From Streptomyces antibioticus (GTDB lineage Bacteria; Actinomycetota; Actinomycetes; Streptomycetales; Streptomycetaceae): 64,000 nt of DNA. Made by a program: the position numbers and the translations under genes. Positions 42,266 to 51,366 of the stretch are shown piece by piece; the stretch's first letter is position 1; every line of letters begins with the position of its first letter. The notes beneath the pieces are model-generated. The model made no database searches. It was not told the origin of the DNA and saw only the letters and a program-made list of their open reading frames with translations. The stretch spans positions 203,632 to 267,631 of the forward strand of contig NZ_KQ948432.1 in NCBI RefSeq assembly GCF_001514065.1, read 5' to 3'.

Positions 42266-42434
42266 CCGCGCCGTCCGCGGGGACGACGACCAGGAACGCG
42301 TCCGTCGCGAGGTCCATCACGACCTCGGCGGGCGTGCCCTCCATACGCCGTGCGTGCGCGAACTCCTCCGCGGGCCAGGAGCCACGCGGGCCACCGGCGG
42401 GAAAGCGCTCGAGCACCTTTCGCCCGTTCACCAT
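42243..42434 (-). CDS. Small conserved hypothetical protein
   Basis: A 63-aa protein starting MVNGRKVLERFPAGG, with RRMEGTPAEVVMDLATDAFLVVV near the end. The strong GGAGGTGCAGG site directly before the ATG and the coding-like composition support it as real. I recall similar short proteins in other Streptomyces but no assigned function. Its 3' end overlaps the convergent ABC transporter gene by 23 nt. Confidence 0.75.
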   Translation of the reverse strand: MVNGRKVLERFPAGGPRGSWPAEEFAHARRMEGTPAEVVMDLATDAFLVVVPADGAVSSPSVP

Positions 42435-42610
42435 CCTGCACCTCCGATCAAGCGTCCTTCTGTTAGGAGTTAACGCTCTGGAGGGCCGGAACGGCTCGCT
42501 GAGTTGCGCGACTGAGACGTAGTTGACACCGGTTCAGCGCGCAGCGTGAGAAGTTGGTTACCGAACGGTCACTTCCGTTACCTTTCGTGTCGTTTCCTGC
42601 ACGCTCCGCG

Positions 42611-43300
42611 TCAATCCTCGTACTCGTCGTGGTAGCGGACACGCTCACTCCCCGCGGGCGCCCCCAGCGCCGACGCGCGCCCCTCGGGCTCCTCCCACTC
42701 CTCCTGCCGGCCCAGCGCGGTCAGGTCCAGGAGGCTGGTCGTCGAGCCGAGCCCGTCCAGGCCGCGCTCGTACGTCGAGTACGTGTGGAAGACGCGGTCC
42801 CGCTCCCGCAGGAAGCAGCTGATGCCGGGCCGCTCGACGAGTTCCCCCTCGTGCACGAGGGTCGCCTCGAAGTCGCGGTTGAAGTCGGCGCCGTACGCCG
42901 AGTACCAGGGCACGGTCCATCCCATCCGCGCCTTGAACGGCAGGATCTTCGTGTATGGCGCCCGGGACACCGCCGCGAACGTGGTGCCCCGCGCCTTCAG
43001 GTGCGCCGGATGCCCGATCTGGTCGAGGAACGCCGAGCAGCTGCGGCAGCCCGCGTCCCACTCCGGCGCGAACATGAAGTGGTAGACGACGAGCTGGGAC
43101 CGTCCTTCGAAGAGGTCGAGCAGCGTCGCCTTGCCGTCGCCGCCCTCGAAGAGGTACTCCTCCTCGATCTCCACCATGGGCAGTCGGCGCCGCTCGGCGT
43201 TGAGCGCGTCCCGCGCCCGTGTGGCCGCCTTCTCCCTGACCAGCAGTTCCCCGCGCGCCGCGCGCCACTCCGCACGCGAGACGACCTCCGGAAGTGACAT
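42611..43300 (-). CDS. DUF899-family thioredoxin-like protein
   Basis: A 229-aa DUF899 protein. VVYHFMFAPEWDAGCRSCSAFLDQIG gives a thioredoxin-like fold with a CRSC pair at the active position, followed by FAAVSRAPYTKI and a C-terminal GLDGLGSTTSLLDLTALGRQ. Members are believed to be dithiol-disulfide oxidoreductase-like, but no substrate is known. AGGAGGGCTC precedes the ATG. The 176-bp gap to the 63-aa gene has no coding sequence. Confidence 0.88.
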   Translation of the reverse strand: MSLPEVVSRAEWRAARGELLVREKAATRARDALNAERRRLPMVEIEEEYLFEGGDGKATLLDLFEGRSQLVVYHFMFAPEWDAGCRSCSAFLDQIGHPAHLKARGTTFAAVSRAPYTKILPFKARMGWTVPWYSAYGADFNRDFEATLVHEGELVERPGISCFLRERDRVFHTYSTYERGLDGLGSTTSLLDLTALGRQEEWEEPEGRASALGAPAGSERVRYHDEYED

Positions 43301-43402
43301 GAGCCCTCCTGTGCAACGGTCCGTTCGAGGTGGTGACCGAGGGCGGGGACGGAACTCATCGCTGTGCCGGAGAATTTTTTCGTCGTGGCTTTCCGGCGGC
43401 TC

Positions 43403-44746
43403 TCAGGTGTCGTACTCCTGGATCCGCCCGCCGTGACTCCGGTCCAGGAGCGCGGGCATCCGCTCCCCCAACTCCCTGACGACACCGGGCACATCGATGG
43501 TCAGCAGCTCCCGGTCGCGCATCAGGACCCGGCCGTCGACGATGGTCGTGCGCACGTCGGAGGAGCGGGCGCTGTGCACGAGGGTGGCGGCGAGGTCGTG
43601 GACGGGCTGGGTGTGCGGGCCGCTGAGGTCGACGAGGACGATGTCGGCGCGGCGGCCGGGGGCGAGGGTGCCGAGGGTGTCGCCGAGTCCGACCGCTCGG
43701 GCGCTCTGGAGGGTGGCGTGGTGCAGGGCCTGGCGGGACGTCAGCCAACGCGGGTCGCCGGTCGTGGACTTCTGGATCAGCGCGGTGAGCGCCATCGACT
43801 CCCATACGTCGAGGGAGTTGTTGGAGGCAGCGCCGTCCGTGGCGAGGCCGACGGGGATGCCGAGGTCGCGCAGGGCGCGGACGGGCGTGGTGGTGGGCCA
43901 GGCGAACTTGAGGTAGCCACGGGGTGCGGTGGCGACGGAGACACGGCCTCCGGCCGCCGCGAGCACGGGCAGGTCGCGGTCGAGGATGCCGGTGCCGTGA
44001 GCGATGAGGACATCGGTGTCGAGGATGCCGGTGCGGGCCAGCACCTCGACGGGGGTGACGCCGTGGCGTTCGAGGCTGGTGTCGGCCTGGTCGCGGTTCT
44101 CGGCGGCGTGCAGATGGACGGGGAGACCGTGGGCTCGGGCCAGTTCGGCGGTGGCGGCGAGGTCGGCGTCGTCGACGGTGTAGGGGGCGTGCGGGGCGAG
44201 GGCGGTGGTGATGCGACCGGCGGCGCCGCCGCGGTGCCGGAGCGCGAACTCCAGTGATTTCTCCCGCCCTTGGGGCCCCTGGGAGGAGAAGTACGCCTCC
44301 CCGAGATGGGCCCGGATGCCGCACTCCTCGACCACCGCGGCGACGGCGTCCATCGAGAAGTAATGGTCGGCGAAGCAGGTGACGCCCCCGCGGATCATCT
44401 CCGCGCAGGCGAGCCAGGCACCCAACTCCACATCTCTTTCGATGAGGTTGGACTCGACGGGCCAGACCACGTCGTTGAACCACTCCTCGGTGGGCAGGTC
44501 CTCGGCGACCCCGCGCAGGGCGACCATCGGGGCGTGGGTGTGGCAGTTGACGAGCCCGGGCAGGGCCACCTGCCCACGGGCGTCGATGTGTTCGACGGCG
44601 GGCGGAGGATCGGCCGCCGTGAGGGACTCGATGACACCTCCCCGTACGACGATGGTGGCGTTCTCCTCGAACCCGATGCGCTCCTCGTCGTCGTGGACGA
44701 GGGCGGTGCATCCGGTGATGACGAGGTCGGCGGGAGAGTCGGTCAT
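43403..44746 (-). CDS. Amidohydrolase (MtaD/8-oxoguanine deaminase-like)
   Basis: A 447-aa metal-dependent deaminase of the amidohydrolase superfamily. The metal ligands appear in LPGLVNCHTHAPM, then the later His residues in LAPHAPYTVDD, GLPVHLHAAENR and LIAHGTG, and the catalytic Asp in GLATDGAASNN. This matches S-adenosylhomocysteine/methylthioadenosine deaminases and related chlorohydrolases. The ATG at 44746 was chosen; a GTG one codon upstream also exists. No strong ribosome site is visible. It may work on a modified purine nucleoside. Confidence 0.88.
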   Translation of the reverse strand: MTDSPADLVITGCTALVHDDEERIGFEENATIVVRGGVIESLTAADPPPAVEHIDARGQVALPGLVNCHTHAPMVALRGVAEDLPTEEWFNDVVWPVESNLIERDVELGAWLACAEMIRGGVTCFADHYFSMDAVAAVVEECGIRAHLGEAYFSSQGPQGREKSLEFALRHRGGAAGRITTALAPHAPYTVDDADLAATAELARAHGLPVHLHAAENRDQADTSLERHGVTPVEVLARTGILDTDVLIAHGTGILDRDLPVLAAAGGRVSVATAPRGYLKFAWPTTTPVRALRDLGIPVGLATDGAASNNSLDVWESMALTALIQKSTTGDPRWLTSRQALHHATLQSARAVGLGDTLGTLAPGRRADIVLVDLSGPHTQPVHDLAATLVHSARSSDVRTTIVDGRVLMRDRELLTIDVPGVVRELGERMPALLDRSHGGRIQEYDT

Positions 44747-44871
44747 CACGCCAACGTACGGCGTGGTCGTCGGGTCGTGTGAGCCGAACCGCGCATCATG
44801 TCCCTGCTCTGTCGCGGCGTCGTCCGGACGAGCACGCTTGCCTCATGACACCGCCCGGAAGGGGGACCGGC

Positions 44872-45825
44872 ATGCTCATCGGCACCTGGAACCTGGAGAA
44901 CCTGTACCGCCCCGGCGGCCCGTTCGGCCCGGCCGACAAGGCCGCGTACGAGACGAAGCTCGCCGCCCTGGCCGGCACGATCACGGCACTCGACCCGACG
45001 CTGCTGGGCGTGCAGGAGGTAGGTGAGCCGGAGGCGCTGGGGGACCTGGTCGGCATGCTGGAGGGCGACTGGCACACCGCGCTGTCCGGGCACCCGGACG
45101 GCCGGGGCATCCGGGTCGGCTTCCTCAGCCGGGTCCCGTTGGAGGTGCTGTCCGACACGAACGCGTTCCCGGCACGGCTGCGTCCGGTGCAGGCGGACGA
45201 CGAGGGCGGCGTGTCCGCGGAGGCGGGCCGCGGCTTCCTGGCGGTGGAGGCGGCGACGGAGGCCGGCCCGGTGCGGGCGGCGGTCTGCCATCTGAAGTCG
45301 AAGCTGCTGTCGTATCCGGGCGGCCGGTTCCTGCCCCGCGACGAGGGCGAACGGGCGCGCTACGGGGCGTACGCGCTGTACCGGCGGGCGGCGGAGGCGA
45401 CGGCGTTGCGCGCGCTGGCCGATGTGTTGCTGGCGGGGGACGGGCGGGAGCGGGACGTGGTGGTGCTGGGTGATCTCAACGACGAGGTGCAGGCGGCGAC
45501 CACGCAGATCCTGCTCGGCCCGCCCGGTTCGGAGATCGGCACGCCCGGCTTCGACCGGCCGGACGGCGGCGACGCGTTGCGCCTGTGGGACGTGGCCCCG
45601 CTCATCCCCGCCGAGCAGCGCTTCTCCCGCGTCAACTCCGGGCGCCGCGAACTGATCGACCACATCCTGCTGAGCCACCACCTGGTCCACCGGGTGACGG
45701 CGGCGGGCACCGGCCTGCCGGACGAGGCGGCGCCGGACCTGCCGTCCGTGGACCCGGAGCGTCCGGCGGCGCGACGGGAGGCGCGGGGTTCGGACCATGC
45801 CCCGGTGTGGGTGCGGATCGGCTAG
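44872..45825 (+). CDS. Endonuclease/exonuclease/phosphatase-family protein
   Basis: A 317-aa EEP-superfamily hydrolase. The catalytic motifs are TWNLENLY, GVQEV (metal-binding Glu), VCHLKSKL, VVLGDLNDE (Asp and Asn) and GSDHAPVWV (Asp-His pair). No signal peptide is present, so it is cytoplasmic. The ATG at 44872 follows GGAAGGGGG; an ATG at 44845 is less likely. It could act on nucleic acids or phosphoesters; the substrate is not clear. It converges with and overlaps the FUSC gene by 4 nt. Confidence 0.88.
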   Translation: MLIGTWNLENLYRPGGPFGPADKAAYETKLAALAGTITALDPTLLGVQEVGEPEALGDLVGMLEGDWHTALSGHPDGRGIRVGFLSRVPLEVLSDTNAFPARLRPVQADDEGGVSAEAGRGFLAVEAATEAGPVRAAVCHLKSKLLSYPGGRFLPRDEGERARYGAYALYRRAAEATALRALADVLLAGDGRERDVVVLGDLNDEVQAATTQILLGPPGSEIGTPGFDRPDGGDALRLWDVAPLIPAEQRFSRVNSGRRELIDHILLSHHLVHRVTAAGTGLPDEAAPDLPSVDPERPAARREARGSDHAPVWVRIG

Positions 45826-47684
45826 ACGGCGACGGGGAGTTCGGGCAGCCGCACCCGCAAGTGGGCGCGATCCCGCTCGAGTTCGTGCGCCAGCTCTGCG
45901 AGCCGCTGGGTGTGCCGGGAGGTGAGCCCGCCCGAGTCGTCGAGATGCACGGCGCATGCCGTGGTCGTGTCGACGAGCTCCTCCAGTACGGCGACCACCT
46001 CGCCCGCGTCCGCCGAGTGCCGGGCGAGCGGCGGGAGTTCGGCGGCGGCGAGGGCGATGGCGGTACGGGCCTCGGCGAGCGTGCGATAGGCCTCGCGGCG
46101 CAGGGTCCAGCGGACGCGACGGCTGTCGGCGTCCGGGTCCGTCTCGTGCAGGACGTGGGTGAGATAGGCCTGGGCGGCCTCGCTCGCCGCGCCGAGCCGG
46201 GCCCGGACTCCCCCGCCGCGCTGCCCGGGCATCGGCAGATGACCGACGACGAGCACGAGCGCGCACGCCAGCAGCGTCTCGCCGATCCGGCTCACGGAGG
46301 CCTGCGGTTCGCCGCCGACCATCACCAGGGCGAGCACCAGGACGGTGACCACGGCGGTCTGGGCGGCGAAGTGCCGGGTGGCGACGGGGATGAGCGCCCC
46401 GCTCACGGCGACGAGCGCGATGAGCCCTTCGGGCCGTGGCAGTACGGCGGCGAAGGCGGCGAACACGAGCGCGCCGAGGACGGTCCCCGCGGCCCGGCAC
46501 AGCACCCGCGACACCAGCGGCCCGAGATCGGGCTTGACGAGGAAGACGGCGGTGGCGGGCAGCCAGTACCAGTGCTGGTGCTGCCCGTACCAGTGGGAGT
46601 GGTGCAGGCCCTGGGCGATGGCGGCGCTGGCGCCGAAGCAGAGGGCGACCCGCAGCCCGTACTCGCGCCCGCCGCTGCCGAACGCGGCCCGCAGCAGATC
46701 CCCGGCCGCCCGCCGGCGGGTGTGCAGATCGCCGCCCTTGCCCCGGTCGAAGGCCTCGGCGGCGTGCAGCAGGGCGTCGTCGAGCGCGCGCAGGGCGGGG
46801 GCGGACCGGGTGGGCGCGGGCAGCGGCCCGGTGTGCGTGTTCTCGCGTACGGCGGTGGCGAGCCGGCGGGGCCCGGCCGAGGCCCGCCCGGTCAGGGGTT
46901 CACCGGCCCAGGCGAGCGCGGTGGCGGCCTCGGCGAGCGGGAGGGCGGCGGCGTACTGGGCGTGCAGCCTCCGCTCCGCGGCGGAACTGGCGTAACGCCG
47001 CAGGCGGGGCCCGGCGAGGGCGTCCTGGGCATGGTCGAGAGCGGCCGTGAGGGCGGCGCGGCGGGCGGTGGCGTGGTCGGCGCCGACCGCGTCGAGGAGG
47101 TCGGCGACGGCGTCGTACACCCGCGCGACCGCCTCCCGTTCCCCGTCGAACCGGAAGTCACCGGCGAGCGAGCCGGGCGTGGGCAGGGCCAGTCTCAGCC
47201 CGAGCAGCCAGGCCGCACCGGCGAGATAGGCGAGCGCCCGCGCGGGGCCCGGCTCCGGCAGCGGCATCCCGGCCCCGATCGCGGAGGCGACGAGCAGCTG
47301 CGTCCCTGCCCCGGAGGCGACCGGCCCGATGGCACTCATGCCGCCCGCGACCAGCCCGAGCCCGGTGAGAAGAAGGGTGAGGGGGAGAGCGGACACATGT
47401 TGTCCGGCGTACGTCCCGACGAGCATCCCCAGCGCCCCGGCCACCGCCGGGACCCCGAGCCGCTGGACGGAGGCCCGCCGGCTGCCGGGCCGGTCGTTGA
47501 TCCCGGCGAGCATCGCGGCGATGGCGGCGACGACACCGAGGGAGGTGCGGTCGGCGAGCACGGCGACGAGCAGAAGGGGGCCGGCGGAGAGGGCGCCGCG
47601 CAGGACGGCGTTCCAGGGGACGGGGCCGCGCTGGGTGCGGAGGGTGTGGGCGAGCCAGGGCGGGAGGTCGAGCGGGCGTGGCAC
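45822..47684 (-). CDS. FUSC-family membrane protein (aromatic acid exporter-like)
   Basis: About 620 aa with two sets of membrane helices. The N-terminal set includes GPLLLVAVLADRTSLGVVAAIAAMLAG, and the C-terminal FUSC module includes ALCFGASAAIAQGLHHSHWYGQHQHWYWLPATAVFLVKPD with further helices. These proteins resemble AaeB-type aromatic acid efflux or YccS-type proteins. The GTG at 47684 (VPRPLDLPPWLAH) is chosen because AGGAG lies close; the frame is open to a GTG at 47756, which lacks a site. The end overlaps the EEP gene by 4 nt. Confidence 0.85.
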   Translation of the reverse strand: MPRPLDLPPWLAHTLRTQRGPVPWNAVLRGALSAGPLLLVAVLADRTSLGVVAAIAAMLAGINDRPGSRRASVQRLGVPAVAGALGMLVGTYAGQHVSALPLTLLLTGLGLVAGGMSAIGPVASGAGTQLLVASAIGAGMPLPEPGPARALAYLAGAAWLLGLRLALPTPGSLAGDFRFDGEREAVARVYDAVADLLDAVGADHATARRAALTAALDHAQDALAGPRLRRYASSAAERRLHAQYAAALPLAEAATALAWAGEPLTGRASAGPRRLATAVRENTHTGPLPAPTRSAPALRALDDALLHAAEAFDRGKGGDLHTRRRAAGDLLRAAFGSGGREYGLRVALCFGASAAIAQGLHHSHWYGQHQHWYWLPATAVFLVKPDLGPLVSRVLCRAAGTVLGALVFAAFAAVLPRPEGLIALVAVSGALIPVATRHFAAQTAVVTVLVLALVMVGGEPQASVSRIGETLLACALVLVVGHLPMPGQRGGGVRARLGAASEAAQAYLTHVLHETDPDADSRRVRWTLRREAYRTLAEARTAIALAAAELPPLARHSADAGEVVAVLEELVDTTTACAVHLDDSGGLTSRHTQRLAELAHELERDRAHLRVRLPELPVAV

Positions 47685-47835
47685 GGGGCTCCTGTCGTCT
47701 GGTCGAGGGCGGGGGGTGTGCCTTCGGGCGACGGTGGCCGGGCGGTAGGTGTCCACGGTAGATCGCGTGGGAGGAGAAGTTGGGGCGGCCGTATTTCGGG
47801 GATGTGACGGTTGGCCCGAAGGCCGCTTTCTTTAT

Positions 47836-47906
47836 GAACGCAACTGCCCACGGGCTCCGGAAACGACGGAAACGATGAACTCAACTGCCCGCGGGCACCG
47901 GAAACG
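47836..47906. repeat. 30-bp direct repeat pair in a non-coding gap
   Basis: 47836-47865 and 47877-47906 match at 27 of 30 positions (shared core CAACTGCCC, then GGGC and CCGGAAACG). Each copy contains a GCCC/GGGC inverted repeat. They lie in the ~570-bp gap between the FUSC gene and the 243-aa gene. No protein-coding sense is seen. Confidence 0.6.
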
Positions 47907-47911
47907 GGAGC

Positions 47912-47942
47912 GGGCCCGGGGGCGTAGCCTGCCCCCGGGCCC
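47912..47942. terminator. 12-bp hairpin
   Basis: GGGCCCGGGGGC (47912-47923) pairs perfectly with 47931-47942 around GTAGCCT. It is terminator-like but it is not directly after any confident gene. Confidence 0.5.
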
Positions 47943-47998
47943 TGTGTGATGCCGTCCATTTCGCACGCCGGCACGCTTGAGAACCCAGATCAATCATC

Positions 47999-48118
47999 AT
48001 GTCGTCGCGTCCTGCCTTTGGACCACCACACATCGAGCTGTGCGGACTGGACTTGAACCAGCATCTCGACGCCCTGGGCCTGGGCCCGGTCGATCCGGCG
48101 ATCGACGGCGAATACTGA
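47999..48118 (+). CDS. Possible small ORF, 39 aa
   Basis: An ATG at 47999 opens a 39-residue frame ending GLGPVDPAIDGEY. From codon 11 on, 24 of 28 codons end in G or C, which looks coding, but the first ten do not. No ribosome site is visible and I recognise no homologue. The end HIELCGLDLNQHLDALGLGP might be a small peptide or the tail of a decayed gene. Confidence 0.3.
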   Translation: MSSRPAFGPPHIELCGLDLNQHLDALGLGPVDPAIDGEY

Positions 48119-48214
48119 ATCTGGAGCGAGAGTCTGAGATTGACCGCGGCCGGTTCTCGGACCTGACACCGCTTCATCACGACAAGCTTCAGTTTCAGCT
48201 TGCGCTCCTCGCGC

Positions 48215-48245
48215 ACCCCGGCGGCAAAGCGCCGGGGGGTCTTTG
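48215..48245 (-). terminator. terminator of the 243-aa gene
   Basis: CCCCGGCG and CGCCGGGG form an 8-bp stem with a 6-nt loop, extended past a small bulge by AC/GT. It starts about 8 nt after the TAA stop at 48253-48255 on the minus strand. Confidence 0.65.
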
Positions 48246-48252
48246 ACGTTAC

Positions 48253-48984
48253 TTATCCGAAGAGGTAACCGAACACGGCGTCCCCGACCCGCCGGTCGAC
48301 GACATCCGCGCCATTGGCCTCTTCCCTGGCGAACTTCACGGCCTGCTGCAACTTCTCGACACGGCCGAGGAGTTCATTGACCCGCCGGGCGGGGAGGGCG
48401 CCGGAGAACTTCACCGTGGTCCAGTACCCGATGGGGATGTCCTCGTAATAGACCTCGACCTGGGCGGGATGCTTCTCGGTCGCCTCGGCCTTCACATGAT
48501 TACGGGGCACCTTCTTGGTACGAAGGGTCCGCACCGGCTCCGTCTTCCAGGAGTCGGTCGACGGATCCTGCGTCCACGCCTCGGAGGCGTCGAGAACGGG
48601 CAGCTTCCGCACGAAGGTATTGATATCGACGAGCTGCTTCTCGAGAAAGAGCAGATAGGACACGGGAACGTCGGCGACCAGCACGCGCCCGTCCACGGTC
48701 ACGTCCGCACGGGCCTCGCAATTCGCCCAGTCCTTGGTGGCGGTCACATCGAACAGCCGCGTCAGCGTGGCCGCGGTCTCCCGCAGCACGTCCTCCGCCT
48801 TCACCTGGACCCGCGTCGACTCGGGCGGCAACTGCTCGCCCTCCTCGTCCTTCGGCTGATACGTACGCGAGATACCGGCCAGCAACGCGGGCTTCTGCAG
48901 GCCGTGATGAGCGGCCGTCAGGTCCTGGTGCGCCTTGGACTTGACGCCTTTCTCGACTGCGATGATCTGGTTGAGTTTTGCCAC
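48253..48984 (-). CDS. Conserved hypothetical protein, 243 aa
   Basis: Starts at a GTG (VAKLNQIIAVEKGVKSK). It is soluble, with a helical N-terminus (HQDLTAAHHGLQKPALLAGISRTYQP), a middle part with VLRETAATLTRLFDVTATKDWANCEA and a C-terminal VEVYYEDIPIGYWTTVKFSGALPARRVNELLGRVEKLQ. I know of homologues annotated only as hypothetical. The codon use has more A/T-ending codons than its neighbours and the stop is TAA, which hints at relatively recent acquisition. No function is proposed. Confidence 0.8.
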   Translation of the reverse strand: MAKLNQIIAVEKGVKSKAHQDLTAAHHGLQKPALLAGISRTYQPKDEEGEQLPPESTRVQVKAEDVLRETAATLTRLFDVTATKDWANCEARADVTVDGRVLVADVPVSYLLFLEKQLVDINTFVRKLPVLDASEAWTQDPSTDSWKTEPVRTLRTKKVPRNHVKAEATEKHPAQVEVYYEDIPIGYWTTVKFSGALPARRVNELLGRVEKLQQAVKFAREEANGADVVDRRVGDAVFGYLFG

Positions 48985-49057
48985 GAGAGGGACGTTAGCA
49001 GCGACAAGGCCGCCTTTTCGAAGGATTATTCGGGGGCTCTCGGGTACGAGGGCGATG

Positions 49058-50260
49058 TCAGCTGTGCGCGCGGGCGGTGAGATAGGGATCCCGGCGGAGA
49101 ACTTCCCGGCTCCCGAGGAGAGTTCCGGCGGCAAGCCCGACACCGGGCAGCAGGAGCGCCGCAACTGCCCACCCCGGACCGGGCAACGCATCCGGAACGG
49201 TGATGGGCAGACCGAGAACATCGCTGAGCGGACCGGCGAGCACGAGGGACACCCCCGTACCGACCAACGCCCCCACCGCCCCCGCCACTCCCCCGGACAA
49301 CGCGGCCTCACCAAACAGAATCCGCCGCAGTTCGGCGCGCCCGGACCCGAGAACCCGCAGAATCGCGAACTGCCCGATCCGCGCCCGCGCACTGTCGGCG
49401 GCCCGGACGGCACCGAGCCAGACGGCACCAAGTGCCAGGACGAGCACACCGATACGCATCGCGAGATCGGCGGCACCGAAGAGGCCGGGCAGGTTCCGCA
49501 CCCGGTCGGACACGGCGGAGGCGGAGAACCCGTCGCCCTGCAGCGCCTTGACCACGGACGCCACCCGCGCCTGATGCTCGACCACGACGACGGCCGACTG
49601 GGCACCCTCCTTGGCCCGGAAGGTGTCCGTCTCCTGCCCGGCGCGTGCTGCGGCGAGGACGGCGGCAGTGCCCTCGGAGAGATACGCGACGCCCGGCCCG
49701 TCCGCCTGCCAACTCGGGTCGTACAGCGCCGCGATCGTCAGCTTCATCACGGCGGTGGTACCGGAGGCGGCGCCGGTCCCGGTCGCCTTGGTGTACCCGA
49801 AGGTGACGGTACGGCCGAGCAGCGGGGCGAAGTCGGTGCCCTGGGCGGACGCCGGCAACACGACCTGATCCCGGCCGAGTTCGGCGGGGAGGACACCCTT
49901 GGTGATGGGCAGGTCGTCGCCCGGAGTGAGGGTGCGGCTGGTGAGGTCGTACGTTCCTTCGTCCTCCGCGTACAGGGTGGCGGGGTAGTCGGCGACGACC
50001 CGGCGGACGCCAGGTGTCTGTTGTACGTCCCGCAGTGCGGAGTCGGTGAGCGGCCGAACGGAGTCGTCCCCCTCGAACGACGACAGCTCGACCTGGGTGA
50101 GCCCGCCCGAGCCGAGCACGTCCCGCTCCACGGCCCCGGCGGCGCCGGCGGCCACGCCCGCGGCGGTGGTGAGCAGCGCGGCCATGACGGCGAGGGTGGG
50201 CAGCGCGCGGCGCAGCGAACGCCTGTCCCGCTTCCAGGTGTAGAGGCTCCAACGGCTCAT
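49058..50260 (-). CDS. FtsX-like ABC transporter permease
   Basis: A 400-aa MacB/FtsX-type permease. An N-terminal membrane helix (LPTLAVMAALLTTAAGVAAGAAG) is followed by a large extracytoplasmic domain and three C-terminal helices (IGVLVLALGAVWLGAVRAADSAR, FGEAALSGGVAGAVGALVGTGVSLVL and a last one near 380), with the FAILRVLGSGRAELRRILFGE loop that is typical of the family. GGAGGGCCCGGC precedes the ATG. It overlaps the ATPase gene by 4 nt and works with it; such pairs transport peptides or lipids or respond to envelope stress. Confidence 0.9.
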   Translation of the reverse strand: MSRWSLYTWKRDRRSLRRALPTLAVMAALLTTAAGVAAGAAGAVERDVLGSGGLTQVELSSFEGDDSVRPLTDSALRDVQQTPGVRRVVADYPATLYAEDEGTYDLTSRTLTPGDDLPITKGVLPAELGRDQVVLPASAQGTDFAPLLGRTVTFGYTKATGTGAASGTTAVMKLTIAALYDPSWQADGPGVAYLSEGTAAVLAAARAGQETDTFRAKEGAQSAVVVVEHQARVASVVKALQGDGFSASAVSDRVRNLPGLFGAADLAMRIGVLVLALGAVWLGAVRAADSARARIGQFAILRVLGSGRAELRRILFGEAALSGGVAGAVGALVGTGVSLVLAGPLSDVLGLPITVPDALPGPGWAVAALLLPGVGLAAGTLLGSREVLRRDPYLTARAHS

Positions 50261-50970
50261 GCCGGGCCCTCCTTGCGGGTGCTGACGCTGCGGGCGTTCT
50301 CCATGGAAGCGGCGGACAGCACTCCCCCGTCGAGCGCGTATCGCCGACCGCAGGTCTCGGCGACGCCGCGATCGTGGGTGACGAGCAGTACGGCAGCGCC
50401 CTGCGCGGCACACGAGCGCAGGGAGCCCATCACGAGGTCGGCGTTCTTCGGGTCGAGCCCCGAGGTCGGCTCGTCGGCCAGGACGAGCACGGGTTGCTTC
50501 ACGGCGGCCCGAGCGACGGCGACGCGCTGCCGCTGCCCACCGGAGAGCTCGGCGACCGGCCGGTCGGCCAGTTCCGCCATTCCGAGGTCACCGAGCAGAT
50601 CTCGGGCGTTGCTGCGATGCCGACCGAGCCTCGGCCCGAAAGCGGCGGCGACGTTCTCCCACGCGTTGAGGAACGTCAGGAGCCCGAGATCCTGAAGAAC
50701 GATCCCGATCTCCCGCCGCCGCAGCAGATCCCGCTCACTCGGTGCGAGAGCGCCGGTGTCCGTCCCGCCGATGCACAGGGAGCCGGCGGCCGGCGTGAGG
50801 ATCAGACCGAGAAGGGCGAGCAGGGTGCTCTTGCCGGAGCCTGAAGGGCCTTCTACGGCGGCCGTCTCTCCCGGTGCGAGGACGAGGTCGGCACGCTTCA
50901 GGCCGGCGCCGGACGCGTAGGTGAAGGCCAGCCGTTGGGCGACCAAGGCGACTTGGGGAGAGGTGGTCAC
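50257..50970 (-). CDS. ABC transporter ATP-binding protein (MacB/LolD-like)
   Basis: A 237-aa ATPase. Walker A GPSGSGKST, Q-loop VLQDLGLLTFLNAWENV, signature LSGGQRQR, Walker B VLVLADEPTSGLDP and H-loop VTHDRG. The GTG at 50970 (VTTSPQVALVAQRLAF) has AAGGAG 11 nt upstream; the frame is open further to 51078 without a site. The stop overlaps the FtsX-like permease ATG. The 396 bp upstream (50971-51366) show no gene I can support. Confidence 0.9.
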   Translation of the reverse strand: MTTSPQVALVAQRLAFTYASGAGLKRADLVLAPGETAAVEGPSGSGKSTLLALLGLILTPAAGSLCIGGTDTGALAPSERDLLRRREIGIVLQDLGLLTFLNAWENVAAAFGPRLGRHRSNARDLLGDLGMAELADRPVAELSGGQRQRVAVARAAVKQPVLVLADEPTSGLDPKNADLVMGSLRSCAAQGAAVLLVTHDRGVAETCGRRYALDGGVLSAASMENARSVSTRKEGPA

Positions 50971-51366
50971 GGGTGGACTGCTCCTTCGGCGGGCGGATGC
51001 CGGGCGGGAAGGAGGCAGTCCACGCCACCTCGTCGGACCAACCGGCCCACGGACCGTACAAGTTGCGCCCCGATTCAAGATCGGCTGAAAGAGCCCACTG
51101 TCATCTGCCCTGTTGACCGCTCGCTGCTCTGGTCTCTCCGGTTCGGCGGCGGCCGCCGAGAGCCCCGGCGGCTCGGTCGAGCCCGAAGCGGGTTCGCCAG
51201 AAGGCGTGTTCCGGCCATCCGGGGCCGGTTGAGTTCACACCGAAGCGTGAGGGGACGGTCACCGGGGAGCGACGGCGTCATCCCGCCGCTGCTGTCGCAG
51301 GCTTCTGCGACCACACCTCACGCATGAGGGCCCGACGTTCCCGTTGTTCCTGCGCTTCCTGCCCTC

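Noticed and set aside
48010-48110. tRNA-like T-arm (CTGG TTCAAGT CCAG on the minus strand)
   Set aside because: No matching acceptor, D-arm or anticodon stem was found upstream; only the T-arm resembles a tRNA.
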